From Opitutaceae bacterium (GTDB taxonomy: Bacteria > Verrucomicrobiota > Verrucomicrobiia > Opitutales > Opitutaceae), in NCBI GenBank assembly GCA_016763045.1, contig JAESUN010000427.1, positions 1 to 12,831 of the forward strand: a DNA stretch of 12,831 nt, written 5' to 3'. Shown here piece after piece: positions 1 through 6,609 of this stretch (the first letter of the stretch is position 1; each line of letters opens with the position of its first letter). The position numbers and the translations under genes were made by a program. The notes below the pieces were generated by a model that was given only the letters and a program-made list of their open reading frames with translations, did not search any database and had not been told where the DNA came from.

Positions 1-112
1 CTTATGGACTTGCTTCGTAAAAGTGGAGGGTAATCTGTTATAATAAACCTACAATTAGGAATTAACAGATGCCTACCAAGAAGCGTGATTTGTTACGAAG
101 TTCCCTCGGGTA

Positions 113-151
113 AAAAGAGCAGCGGCTTTCTTCGCCAGGGAAAGTCGATGA
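113..151 (+). pseudogene. IS3 OrfA C-terminal fragment
   Basis: This is a 12-codon remnant ending KRAAAFFARESR. IS3-family OrfA proteins typically end in a run of this kind (K-x-A-A-F-F-A-x-E), just after the leucine-zipper region. The upstream frame does not continue as OrfA. A short ATG-initiated peptide, MPTKKRDLLRSSLG (69-113), precedes it in another frame and may carry the original OrfA start fused to unrelated sequence by deletion. No functional protein is expected. Confidence 0.55.
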
Positions 152-216
152 GGTTCGCTCTCATTGATGCGCGGGAAGCAGATCTATCAGTCGAATGCGG
201 CTGTCAGTTATCTTAA
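148..216 (+). pseudogene. IS3 OrfB N-terminal fragment
   Basis: A 22-codon frame opens with ATG overlapping the OrfA stop (ATGA), the usual OrfA/OrfB junction of this family. Its first residues, MRFALIDAREADLSVE, resemble the start of IS3 OrfB transposases, just before the conserved region that normally reads V-S-R-S-G-Y-Y. Here the frame stops at once, and the next 34 bases run straight into the terminal repeat. The whole DDE catalytic domain is absent. Confidence 0.55.
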
Positions 217-247
217 ACGAACAAGCCTCCGACAAACTCGGGGCGGT

Positions 248-373
248 TCAGTATGGCCTTTCTTTATGTATAGACATACGCTTCAAGAACTCCCATGCCC
301 AATCAGATGAGCCCCAACCTTGAAGGTCATAATAATTCTCAATTCTCTCGTTTTCTTCCTTCTTTTCCGTCAT
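248..373 (-). pseudogene. Truncated transcriptional-regulator-like (DUF6499-type) gene
   Basis: This is a 41-codon frame from ATG at 373. It has a good ribosome site (AGGA, eight bases upstream) and ends at 248. Residues 14-33, around YYDLQGWGSSDWAWEFLKRM, match the short tyrosine/tryptophan-rich module D-L-x-x-x-x-W-A-W-E-F-L-x-R. I associate that module with small regulator-like proteins often annotated DUF6499, carried next to or fused with DUF2285 on alphaproteobacterial conjugative elements. The family normally continues with N-P-x-Y after this point. Here the sequence enters the IS3 terminus, and the stop TGA is the first three bases of that terminus. The rest of the gene is missing from the window. 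The family name is from memory; the truncation is seen directly. Confidence 0.6.
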
Positions 374-556
374 GATTAATTTCCTGTTTTAAATAATTTT
401 TTTGAATTATTCCTCGTTATTCTTTCTTATTCATAAAAATACACAATTTCCCGAAGAAATAACGACAATAAATTCTCTTTTTCTAATTATTAATATTTCA
501 TGTGACAGTACAAAATACCCTTAATGTTAATATCAAAACAATTCTAAATGGAAAAC

Positions 557-588
557 AGTAGACTTCCCAAAAAAGGTTAAAGTCTACT
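557..588 (-). terminator. Hairpin downstream of receptor gene, possible weak terminator
   Basis: A perfect 9-bp inverted repeat, AGTAGACTT/AAGTCTACT, has a 14-nt loop. Read on the minus strand, the direction of the receptor operon, the stem is followed by GTTTTCC, a short U-rich run. That makes it a possible second terminator behind the hairpin at 641-667. Confidence 0.35.
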
Positions 589-640
589 ATAATACCGTTT
601 TATAGACCCTAGAAGAAAGCCCCTAGGTTAATAACGCAGT

Positions 641-667
641 AGGCTTAGGGGTTCTGCCCCTAAGCCT
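641..667 (-). terminator. Strong 11-bp hairpin just after the TonB receptor stop codon
   Basis: AGGCTTAGGGG and CCCCTAAGCCT form a perfect 11-bp, partly GC-rich stem with a 5-nt loop, starting 21 nt beyond the receptor stop. No U-tract follows on the minus strand, so it may protect the 3' end or work as a terminator with the 557-588 hairpin. An upstream CCCCTAGG at 620-627 could pair alternatively with the same arm. Confidence 0.5.
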
Positions 668-688
668 TATGATTCTATTGTTATTTTA

Positions 689-3154
689 TCAGAAAAACAC
701 TTTAAACTTGGCGCCAATAGTACGTGGGGCCTGCAAAAACGGCGTGCTCAGTTCTTCAAAAACAGTCGGTGTATTTGCCCCTACCAAAACAGCCGTATTG
801 GTAATGTTCTGTACATAAACTTCTAAGTTCCAATTCTCATCTGGGCTATGATAAGTCAAGTTATAGTCAAATAAAGCATACGAGTTTTGTTGCGTATTCG
901 GATGGTGAGAATGCTCCATCGAGTAACCTGAATTATAATAAGCCTGAACATGGCTCACAACAGAACCTCCCCCCTCCAGAAAGAAAGTATGATCCCAACT
1001 ACCTCTGATCGATTCACTTGGTGCATTCGGGAGCTGAAAGCCATTCATATCCACACCCCAAGGCGTAAATAAGCCTTCACTACTCACTTCTGCACTCATA
1101 AGTGTTGCTGTCAATGCTAACTGATCATTATCATCAGCTTGCCACACGACCGACAACTCTGCACCAAAAATTTTAGCTGCTGTTTCAAAAGTCTCAAATA
1201 CAGGGTATATGGCCTGACCACTCACAGCCTGCAGGTGATAATTACCATAATCGTAATAAAATGCCTCAACATTAACGATCAATCGATTATTATAGAGTGT
1301 ATTTTTCGAACCAATTGTATAAGAAACAAGTTCTTCAGGATCAATAATCAACGCCTCTGCATTACCATTGAACCCCCCCATAATATACCCCGTTTGAACG
1401 GTGGCATACAACAAGCTATCATCACTTAAATCATACTCAACACCCAATTTCCAGTCGAGACTATTCGTCTTAGCAGCCCTTACCCCACTATCAATACCCG
1501 CAAGGTCATTTCTAAAAGTCCCCGTAAATTCATCTTCAGAATAACGTAATCCTGCCACTACCCGCAATGGGTCGGAAAGAGAGTATGTATATTGCCCAAA
1601 GGCAGCATAGGATTTAAGGTGATTTTCAAACAACACCTGAGCTCTTTCTGGAAAACCAAAAACATGAACCGCTGGTCGAACAGGTAAAGTATGGTCAGCG
1701 TCATGCCAATAGAGGCCAACCACCCATTCCGACTGCCCACCGCCGCTATTTGCAAGACGGACTTCCATTGTTTTTTGATCTACTGTATTGTTAAAATGGG
1801 TCGGGGTCGTCACATGAAAGGCTACAACATTATTTGCTTCAAAATTTATATAAGCTGGTTGCAGAGTGAGCGTCAAATCATCGTTAATTTGATAATTAAT
1901 CTCAGCCTGAATCAAAAACAGATCCGTATCCCTTTTTAAGTAATGAAATAAACCGTCAGATATTAGCAATCCTGAATCAGGATTCCAAAAGTTATCTGGT
2001 TTATGACTTGCATCATAAAAAAAGCTGGCAGATTCAATGCCATCTTCATTATTATACAGTCCCGTGATATCAATTGACAGATTATCACCTAGATCAGCCG
2101 AGAAACTTGCCCGAATACTCGTAGAATCCTGATCACCTGTTCCATTCTGCATATAGCCATCATGTTTATTTTTATCGACAGCAACACGTAAAGCAGCCGT
2201 TTCGCTGAGCGGTATATTTACAACGCCTGTAAGATGAAGCTTGTCATAATTACCAACCTCAACCGCAATATTACCTTCAAGTTCATCCGTTGGAGTTTTT
2301 GTGACAAAGTTAACCGCGCCCCCTGCTGCATTGCGTCCCCATAGGGTCCCCTGTGGCCCAGCCAATACTTCAATTCTCTCCATATCGAAAAAGGGTGTAG
2401 CACCCATTTCCCGCGACCAATAAACACCATTCATATTGATTGAAATAGCGGGTTGTAAATTTGGCGACCCCAATGTTTGCCCCACACCGCGCAGAAATAC
2501 AAAACCAGTACCAGACTGCGTCCCCATCACAAGACCTGGCACAACCTTTCCCAACTGGGATGGGTCATCAACGCCTGTCATGGCAAGGTGATCGCCCGAA
2601 AGAGCGGTAACCGAAGCCGCGACACTCTGGACACTCACCGCACGCTTCGTGGCAGTGACCACAATTTCCTCTAACTGGGTTCCTGCACCCACATCTTGGT
2701 TCTCATCTTCCATATAAACCCCAAGATTAGTTTCATCTTCTGCCCCTGTGTTGAAAGATATCGATTGGTACCCTGTGTTTTCACTTCCTTCATCCAAAGC
2801 CGCTTTATAGATCAAAATTGTACTCTGACCTTTAAATACATATTTTACCTTACTATCAATGAGCAACAGTTTTATCGCTTCTTCAGCAGTATAATGACCA
2901 TTAATGCTGGATATTACCCTATCATCAATTATGTTCTCTCCTGCCAAAATAACAATATTTGTCTTTTTTGAAAAATTAACCAGCGCTTCTGATAACGGCA
3001 TGGACGACATATTGAAACGCAATATCTCACCTTCGGCATGGGCAGCGACTTGACTTGTGACGACCCCCATCATTAATGCGATAGAAGATACCGCAACCAA
3101 ACGTTGAACAATATTCTTTTGCTTTTTATTTTTTTTAAAACCTGTAAAATTCAT
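689..3154 (-). CDS. TonB-dependent outer-membrane receptor with STN signalling domain
   Basis: An 821-residue receptor of the FecA-like transducer class, which imports its ligand across the outer membrane using TonB energy and reports occupancy to a FecR partner. A long signal peptide ends near AHA-EGE (residue 40). Residues 43-117 are the STN domain (LRFNMSSMPLSEAL...). A TonB-box-like EEIVVTA lies at 162-168. The plug follows to about 290, including RIEVLAGPQGTLWGRNAAGG (260-279). The remainder is a beta-barrel ending in the aromatic residues KVFF, as expected for barrel assembly. GGGAG six bases before the ATG supports the start. The gene is third in a sigma-fecR-receptor operon but also has its own predicted sigma-dependent promoter (3201-3232). 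The ligand cannot be read from the sequence. The iron-siderophore default is only one option, given the Nramp/LVIVD genes controlled by the same motif. Confidence 0.93.
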   Translation of the reverse strand: MNFTGFKKNKKQKNIVQRLVAVSSIALMMGVVTSQVAAHAEGEILRFNMSSMPLSEALVNFSKKTNIVILAGENIIDDRVISSINGHYTAEEAIKLLLIDSKVKYVFKGQSTILIYKAALDEGSENTGYQSISFNTGAEDETNLGVYMEDENQDVGAGTQLEEIVVTATKRAVSVQSVAASVTALSGDHLAMTGVDDPSQLGKVVPGLVMGTQSGTGFVFLRGVGQTLGSPNLQPAISINMNGVYWSREMGATPFFDMERIEVLAGPQGTLWGRNAAGGAVNFVTKTPTDELEGNIAVEVGNYDKLHLTGVVNIPLSETAALRVAVDKNKHDGYMQNGTGDQDSTSIRASFSADLGDNLSIDITGLYNNEDGIESASFFYDASHKPDNFWNPDSGLLISDGLFHYLKRDTDLFLIQAEINYQINDDLTLTLQPAYINFEANNVVAFHVTTPTHFNNTVDQKTMEVRLANSGGGQSEWVVGLYWHDADHTLPVRPAVHVFGFPERAQVLFENHLKSYAAFGQYTYSLSDPLRVVAGLRYSEDEFTGTFRNDLAGIDSGVRAAKTNSLDWKLGVEYDLSDDSLLYATVQTGYIMGGFNGNAEALIIDPEELVSYTIGSKNTLYNNRLIVNVEAFYYDYGNYHLQAVSGQAIYPVFETFETAAKIFGAELSVVWQADDNDQLALTATLMSAEVSSEGLFTPWGVDMNGFQLPNAPSESIRGSWDHTFFLEGGGSVVSHVQAYYNSGYSMEHSHHPNTQQNSYALFDYNLTYHSPDENWNLEVYVQNITNTAVLVGANTPTVFEELSTPFLQAPRTIGAKFKVFF

Positions 3155-3198
3155 TTCTTTCTCCCTATTATTATGAGATGCCTATTATTCAGCACTCG

Positions 3199-3232
3199 GG
3201 AATAAGACCGTTAACGACCTAAAGAGGCTACA
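3199..3232 (-). promoter_or_regulatory. Predicted ECF-sigma promoter of the TonB receptor gene
   Basis: On the minus strand, TGTAGCC (3232-3226) is followed after exactly 16 nt by GGTCTTAT (3209-3202). Over the first 33 bases it matches the motif upstream of the Nramp gene at 27 positions, with identical spacing. The predicted start is about 40 nt before the receptor ATG. An A/T tract precedes the -35-like element, as it does at the other copies. FecI-group sigmas of alphaproteobacteria are known, as I recall, to use GTAAC-like -35 and CGTC-like -10 elements, which this resembles. Confidence 0.6.
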
Positions 3233-3277
3233 AAAAAAATATTTTTACTTATTCCATTATGTTTTATCAAAAAAATC

Positions 3278-4267
3278 CTATTTGGCCTCTCTTAAGCGGG
3301 CAATAGAAAATCCTTTTTCATCACGTGTAATTGTAATGGGTAAGATCAGGGCAAGCCCTTGCATCATTATCTCTACTTGGTCTGTACCGAACACCGCCGA
3401 TACGGGAAGGCTCTTTAATGTTTTATCCTTTATAGTGAAAGGAATATACGAATATCGATTGATATCAGAAATTACAACAGATAATGGAACATTAAAATAA
3501 CTTAACTTACCTTCAGTCCAGCCTGCCATTTGTTTAATGTTTCTGGCCTTGGGTTTCTGTAAGACCCCCTTATCAACAATGAGCATTTGAGCAGGAGTAA
3601 GCATAGCGACTTCCTCCTCATCAAAGAAAAACCCTGCTTCAATTTGCTGTATTACCTCGACCTTTCCCTCTAGTAAAGAGATGGCCAGATATTCCCCTGC
3701 TTGGTTAAGGTTAAGGTTAAATTTAGTTCCCAGGACGATAACTTTTGTCTTGCCTGTTTGTACAATGAATGGTTTCTCTGGATTACGGACAATATCAAAA
3801 AGAGCTTCACCCCGTTCCAATAACACACGCCGTTCCTTACCCTCGAAAGACAGGACACGAATATGCGAAGAAGCTCCCAAAGTAATAAAAGAACCATCAT
3901 TCAGCTTGATAACTCTTGTTTCAGCTGTTTGAGTAGAAAAACTGGTTGTTTCTGGCGGAGAGAAATAAATATTAACCCCAATGATGGCTATTATCATCAT
4001 AGCCGCAATAGAAACTATTTTTTTCATAAGTGCAGAATCATTTGTGACCGTTTCATCACGCGATTCCCGTTTCATCAAAGGTTCAATATAGAGCCCTTCG
4101 TCATGACACATGAAGACCTGAGCATAAGCTTCCTGATGCTTACGGTCTTGCTCATACCAGATCTTAAATTCTTGATGGAAAACATCATTCTTATCGCTTG
4201 ATGAGAGAATATAGTACCAATTTTCTGCGTCTTTGATAATTTGGTCTGAAATCATAATCATTTTCAT
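3278..4267 (-). CDS. FecR-family transmembrane anti-sigma/sigma-activator protein
   Basis: A 329-residue single-pass regulator. Residues 8-55 form the cytoplasmic FecR N-terminal region (DUF4880 type: A-E-N-W-Y ... F-K-I-W-Y-E-Q-D-R-K-H-Q-E-A-Y). A membrane segment lies at about 84-103. The periplasmic FecR core starts near TRVIKLNDGSFITLGASS (117-134) and contains R-V-L-L-E-R-G-E-A-L-F-D. The C-terminal part is an STN-like domain (LSYFNVPLSVVISDINRYSY). By family knowledge this last part touches the receptor STN domain and the N-terminus binds the sigma factor. The start has GAGG seven bases upstream, inside the end of the sigma gene; the two genes are separated by 4 nt, so translation is probably coupled. 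The AUG-AAA-AUG start allows two nearby initiation sites. Confidence 0.92.
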   Translation of the reverse strand: MKMIMISDQIIKDAENWYYILSSSDKNDVFHQEFKIWYEQDRKHQEAYAQVFMCHDEGLYIEPLMKRESRDETVTNDSALMKKIVSIAAMMIIAIIGVNIYFSPPETTSFSTQTAETRVIKLNDGSFITLGASSHIRVLSFEGKERRVLLERGEALFDIVRNPEKPFIVQTGKTKVIVLGTKFNLNLNQAGEYLAISLLEGKVEVIQQIEAGFFFDEEEVAMLTPAQMLIVDKGVLQKPKARNIKQMAGWTEGKLSYFNVPLSVVISDINRYSYIPFTIKDKTLKSLPVSAVFGTDQVEIMMQGLALILPITITRDEKGFSIARLREAK

Positions 4268-4271
4268 TTTT

Positions 4272-4811
4272 TTACCTCATTATGCTTTTTCTGACATCTC
4301 GCAAACGTGAAAGAACCCGAACAATATGTTGTTTAACCGACCCTTTTTTAATACCTAGGTCATTAGCAATTTCAGCATGTGTTAAATTACCAGATCTACT
4401 CAGTAAGAATGCCTGCTTTTGCTTTCTTGGTAATTGATCAATTGTTCTCATTATTATCGCCAATTCTTCTTTATCAAGCACAATATCTTCAGGCGTTATA
4501 TCATTCTGAAATTCATATTCTGAATCAGAAAAAACCTCAAACAAGTGCCGTTCCAATTTTCGCCGTTTATGTCGGGTATAAATTTCATTATATGCAATCT
4601 TATAGAGAAATGCCTTTGGATACTCTATAACCGTCCCTTCTGGGGCTCCCGTTAATTTGATCGCCATTTTTAAAAAAGCTTCTTGGGAAATTTCCTGCGC
4701 AAGGTCCGAATTTTTAACGGCCAGACAAAGAGTACAATAAAGCTCATGGCCATACCGCCTATACCATTCTTCTATAAGCCCCAGTTTTTTTTCACTTTTA
4801 TTCATACTCAT
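4272..4811 (-). CDS. FecI-type ECF RNA polymerase sigma factor
   Basis: A 179-residue sigma factor of usual ECF length. Region 2 spans about residues 14-85, with the D-L-A-Q-E-I-S-Q-E-A-F-L-K core-binding stretch and P-K-A-F-L-Y-K-I-A-Y-N in the -10 recognition part. Region 4 spans about 125-175 (LPRKQKQAFLLSRSGNLTHAEI), a helix-turn-helix that reads the -35 element. It heads the sigma-fecR-receptor operon, the standard arrangement for surface signalling. The start is uncertain. ATG at 4811 has only a weak AAGAG upstream, and a second ATG two codons on (4805) is also possible. A half copy of the regulon motif (TGTAGCCCCTTT) sits 18 nt before the first ATG. Confidence 0.93.
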   Translation of the reverse strand: MSMNKSEKKLGLIEEWYRRYGHELYCTLCLAVKNSDLAQEISQEAFLKMAIKLTGAPEGTVIEYPKAFLYKIAYNEIYTRHKRRKLERHLFEVFSDSEYEFQNDITPEDIVLDKEELAIIMRTIDQLPRKQKQAFLLSRSGNLTHAEIANDLGIKKGSVKQHIVRVLSRLRDVRKSIMR

Positions 4812-4828
4812 GTAACTCTTAAGATTAC

Positions 4829-4840
4829 AAAGGGGCTACA
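4829..4840 (-). promoter_or_regulatory. Half copy of the regulon motif at the sigma gene start
   Basis: TGTAGCCCCTTT on the minus strand is identical to the first 12 bases of the Nramp-side motif. The sequence 16 nt further on (AGTTACAT) is a poor -10 and overlaps the annotated ATG, so this is probably not a normal promoter. It could be an autoregulatory site, a remnant, or an operator used by the sigma or another regulator. Confidence 0.35.
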
Positions 4841-4845
4841 ATTTT

Positions 4846-4873
4846 TCTATATTTTAACAAAAAATATTTTCAA
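4846..4873 (-). promoter_or_regulatory. Possible housekeeping promoter of the sigma-fecR operon
   Basis: On the minus strand, TTGAAA (4873-4868), a 16-nt AT-rich spacer and TATAGA (4851-4846) resemble a sigma-70 promoter. They would start transcription about 28 nt before the sigma ATG. I see no convincing Fur box here. The region is very AT-rich, so a chance match is possible. Confidence 0.35.
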
Positions 4874-5127
4874 GAGATGCCATGTTTATTGATTTAAATA
4901 AAATCAGATAAGTCCAATCTGCTCGCCAGATCTAACAATGTACATTCTTCACCTAGTGCCTTTAACGCGGCTTAGGATTTAAATTCAGAGGTGGGTTTAC
5001 CTCTCGGTACCATCGGCATGGGCCTTTAAATATATAAACCACATTCACAAACTGTCCTGTTTGGGTACTATCTCTCATATGTAGGCCAAGTATCAATGTC
5101 AAATATAAAAAGAACTTAAAAAAACTC

Positions 5128-5160
5128 TGTAGCCCCTTTAGGCTGCTAACCGTCTTATCC
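5128..5160 (+). promoter_or_regulatory. Predicted ECF-sigma promoter of the Nramp/LVIVD operon
   Basis: TGTAGCC (5128-5134), 16 nt, then CGTCTTAT (5151-5158). It is the partner of the motif before the TonB receptor (27 of 33 bases and the spacing are the same). The expected transcription start is near 5164, which gives a leader of about 55 nt to the Nramp ATG. This places the Nramp, LVIVD and EF-hand genes under the same sigma as the receptor. Confidence 0.6.
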
Positions 5161-5199
5161 TCAAATAATGTAAAATAAGCATATTAGGAGGAGGTAATA

Positions 5200-5250
5200 G
5201 TGAAATTTTCAGGTACCGATGAAAAAAGGCTATTCAATGTCAAAAAGTAA
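5200..5250 (+). CDS. Short upstream frame with strong ribosome site, overlapping the Nramp start
   Basis: AGGAGGAGGT at 5186-5195 is the strongest Shine-Dalgarno sequence in the window. It lies five bases (measured from the AGGAGG core) before a GTG at 5200, which opens a 16-codon frame, VKFSGTDEKRLFNVKK, and stop. The Nramp ATG at 5219 and a second in-frame ATG at 5237 both lie inside it in another frame, about 24 nt or more from the Shine-Dalgarno sequence. The simplest reading is a leader peptide whose translation feeds ribosomes to the Nramp start. Alternatively the spacing to 5219 is tolerated and the frame is accidental. Confidence 0.4.
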   Translation: MKFSGTDEKRLFNVKK

Positions 5251-6535
5251 CCATTCAGACCATACAGGTAAGCCAAAAAAAATATGGTCGTCATTGGGAC
5301 CTGGCATCCTTTTTGCGGGAGCCGCTATCGGCGTATCACACCTTGTCCAATCCACCCGCGCAGGCGCAGTTTTCGGGCTTGGCCTCCTCGGCATTGTTAT
5401 CTTTGCCAATCTGTTCAAATATGCCGCATTTCGTTTTGGCCCCCATTATGCGGCAACAACTGGCCAAACGTTAGTACGCGGATATCGGCTTCGAGGGCGA
5501 TGGACCGTCGCGGTTTTTGGCGTGGCCATGCTCTTAAGTTGCATCATTATAATGGCCGCGGTCGGGATAACAACATCGGGCCTCGTGAACGCAGTATTCG
5601 GTATTAATTTACCAATGCAGTTCGTTGCCGCCATACTCGTCGCCGCCGCCGCCATTTTATTATGGTTCGGCGGATATAAAATACTAAGTAAACTCTCCAA
5701 AATATTCGTTGCGATTCTCACCATAACAACCTTCATCGCAACGATTCTAGTTTTACCACAAGTCGACTGGACATTTTATCCCCCCAGTGCACCCCCTCTT
5801 ACCTTGGCCTCCTTTGGATTCATTATAGCACTTATGGGGTTTATGCCCTCCCCAGTGGAATTATCAGTTTTAACATCCACATGGTCTGTGGCCCAACAAA
5901 AAGAAACTGGACATAGAGCAACAACGAAAGAATGGGTTCTGGACTTTAATATTGGTTTCTTGGGGTCTGCATTGCTCGCAATATGCTTTCTCATTATGGG
6001 GGCAGGCGTCATGCATGCCCAGAATGTGGTTCCCGAAGATAATGCAGTTCGCTTCGCCGCTCAAATTATTGACCTGTATAAAGCAACCCTTGGCGAATGG
6101 AGCGGATTGGTCGTCGGCATATCGGCATTAATGGTAATGATTACAACCGTCCTGACCGTTCTTGATGGATATGCCCGCGTGCTTGTAGAGGTTGTCCGAG
6201 AATGGCGTTATGAGCCGACGGCCTCTCCCCCCAGCTCTCGCGAGGAAGCTAATGTACTTTTGGTCTTTCTCTTGATTATTCCCTTTGGAGCCGCCCTGAT
6301 CCTTCTCTTCCTCATGGGAAGTTTTCAAGAATTTATTGATTTCACAACAATTATTTCTTTTATTATCGGGCCCTTCATTGCCTTTCTCAATCATATTTCC
6401 ATCAATGGCCCTGAAGTTCCCATAGAATTAAGACCCGCCAGATGGCTCAACATATGGAGCATTGTCGGCATTTGTATCATGACCTCCTTTACCGCCGCCT
6501 ATCTGTTCGCGCGGTTTATTTGGGGAATTGGATAA
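5219..6535 (+). CDS. Divergent Nramp-family inner-membrane transporter lacking the DPGN motif
   Basis: A 438-residue polytopic protein with about 11 hydrophobic segments. TM1 is clearly Nramp-like (GPGILFAGAA... RAGA, residues 27-50) with no length change against the usual motif. The DPGN that binds Mn/Fe in classical members is replaced by G38-V-S-H41. In TM6 the usual M-P-H-N reads M209-P-S-P. Canonical Nramps are proton-coupled Mn2+/Fe2+ importers; the lost Asp and Asn make that activity doubtful, so the substrate may be another metal, a complex or something else. Related GVSH-type proteins exist in other bacteria, as I recall. The start is ATG 5219; ATG 5237 is an alternative. It heads a plus-strand gene set and is followed after 74 bp by the first LVIVD gene. 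Confidence 0.88.
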   Translation: MKKGYSMSKSNHSDHTGKPKKIWSSLGPGILFAGAAIGVSHLVQSTRAGAVFGLGLLGIVIFANLFKYAAFRFGPHYAATTGQTLVRGYRLRGRWTVAVFGVAMLLSCIIIMAAVGITTSGLVNAVFGINLPMQFVAAILVAAAAILLWFGGYKILSKLSKIFVAILTITTFIATILVLPQVDWTFYPPSAPPLTLASFGFIIALMGFMPSPVELSVLTSTWSVAQQKETGHRATTKEWVLDFNIGFLGSALLAICFLIMGAGVMHAQNVVPEDNAVRFAAQIIDLYKATLGEWSGLVVGISALMVMITTVLTVLDGYARVLVEVVREWRYEPTASPPSSREEANVLLVFLLIIPFGAALILLFLMGSFQEFIDFTTIISFIIGPFIAFLNHISINGPEVPIELRPARWLNIWSIVGICIMTSFTAAYLFARFIWGIG

Positions 6536-6609
6536 AACAATGCCGTCAACAAATTAATCCCGAAGAAAATAAACGCAACTTAATTCATTTAAATTAAAGA
6601 GGATAAGAC

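Larger units (their letters stand above)
5..250 (+). mobile_element. Internally deleted IS3-family insertion sequence remnant
   Basis: The right end at 250, read on the minus strand, begins TGAACCGCCCCGAGTTTG, the type of terminus I recall for IS3-family elements. The left end at about 5 begins TGGACTTGCTTCG. The two ends share TG, a few scattered bases and a GGAGG at the same distance (position 21) from each tip, as imperfect IS3 terminal repeats do. Inside, a frame at 113-151 encodes KRAAAFFARESR and stop, which resembles the C-terminus of IS3 OrfA. Its TGA overlaps an ATG at 148 that opens MRFALIDAREADLSVE, which resembles the start of OrfB. That frame stops at 216, so nearly all of OrfB and most of OrfA are missing. 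The element is therefore inactive on its own, about 246 bp and MITE-like. I see no clear target duplication (left flank ctta, right flank gtat). The OrfA/OrfB tail match is firmer than the left boundary. Confidence 0.62.
374..688. other. Gene-free AT-rich stretch between receptor gene and regulator remnant
   Basis: I find no credible coding frame here on either strand. It holds the ribosome site and presumably the promoter of the truncated regulator at its left end (a 7-bp AT hairpin at 392-411). At its right end are two stronger hairpins, described separately, lying 3' of the TonB receptor gene. Confidence 0.6.
4812..5218. other. Divergent regulatory region between the two operons
   Basis: This is about 400 bp without a credible gene. 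It contains the leftward sigma promoter candidate, the half motif, the rightward regulon promoter (5128-5160), a small hairpin AGAGGT/ACCTCT at 4987-5004, and the leader frame at 5200-5250 that overlaps the Nramp start. The middle (about 4900-5100) shows nothing else I can name. Confidence 0.6.

Noticed and set aside
1820..1826. Another GGCTACA (TGTAGCC on the minus strand) inside the receptor gene
   Set aside because: It lacks the CTTTAGG extension and a GTCTTAT at the right distance, and lies inside coding sequence; treated as chance.
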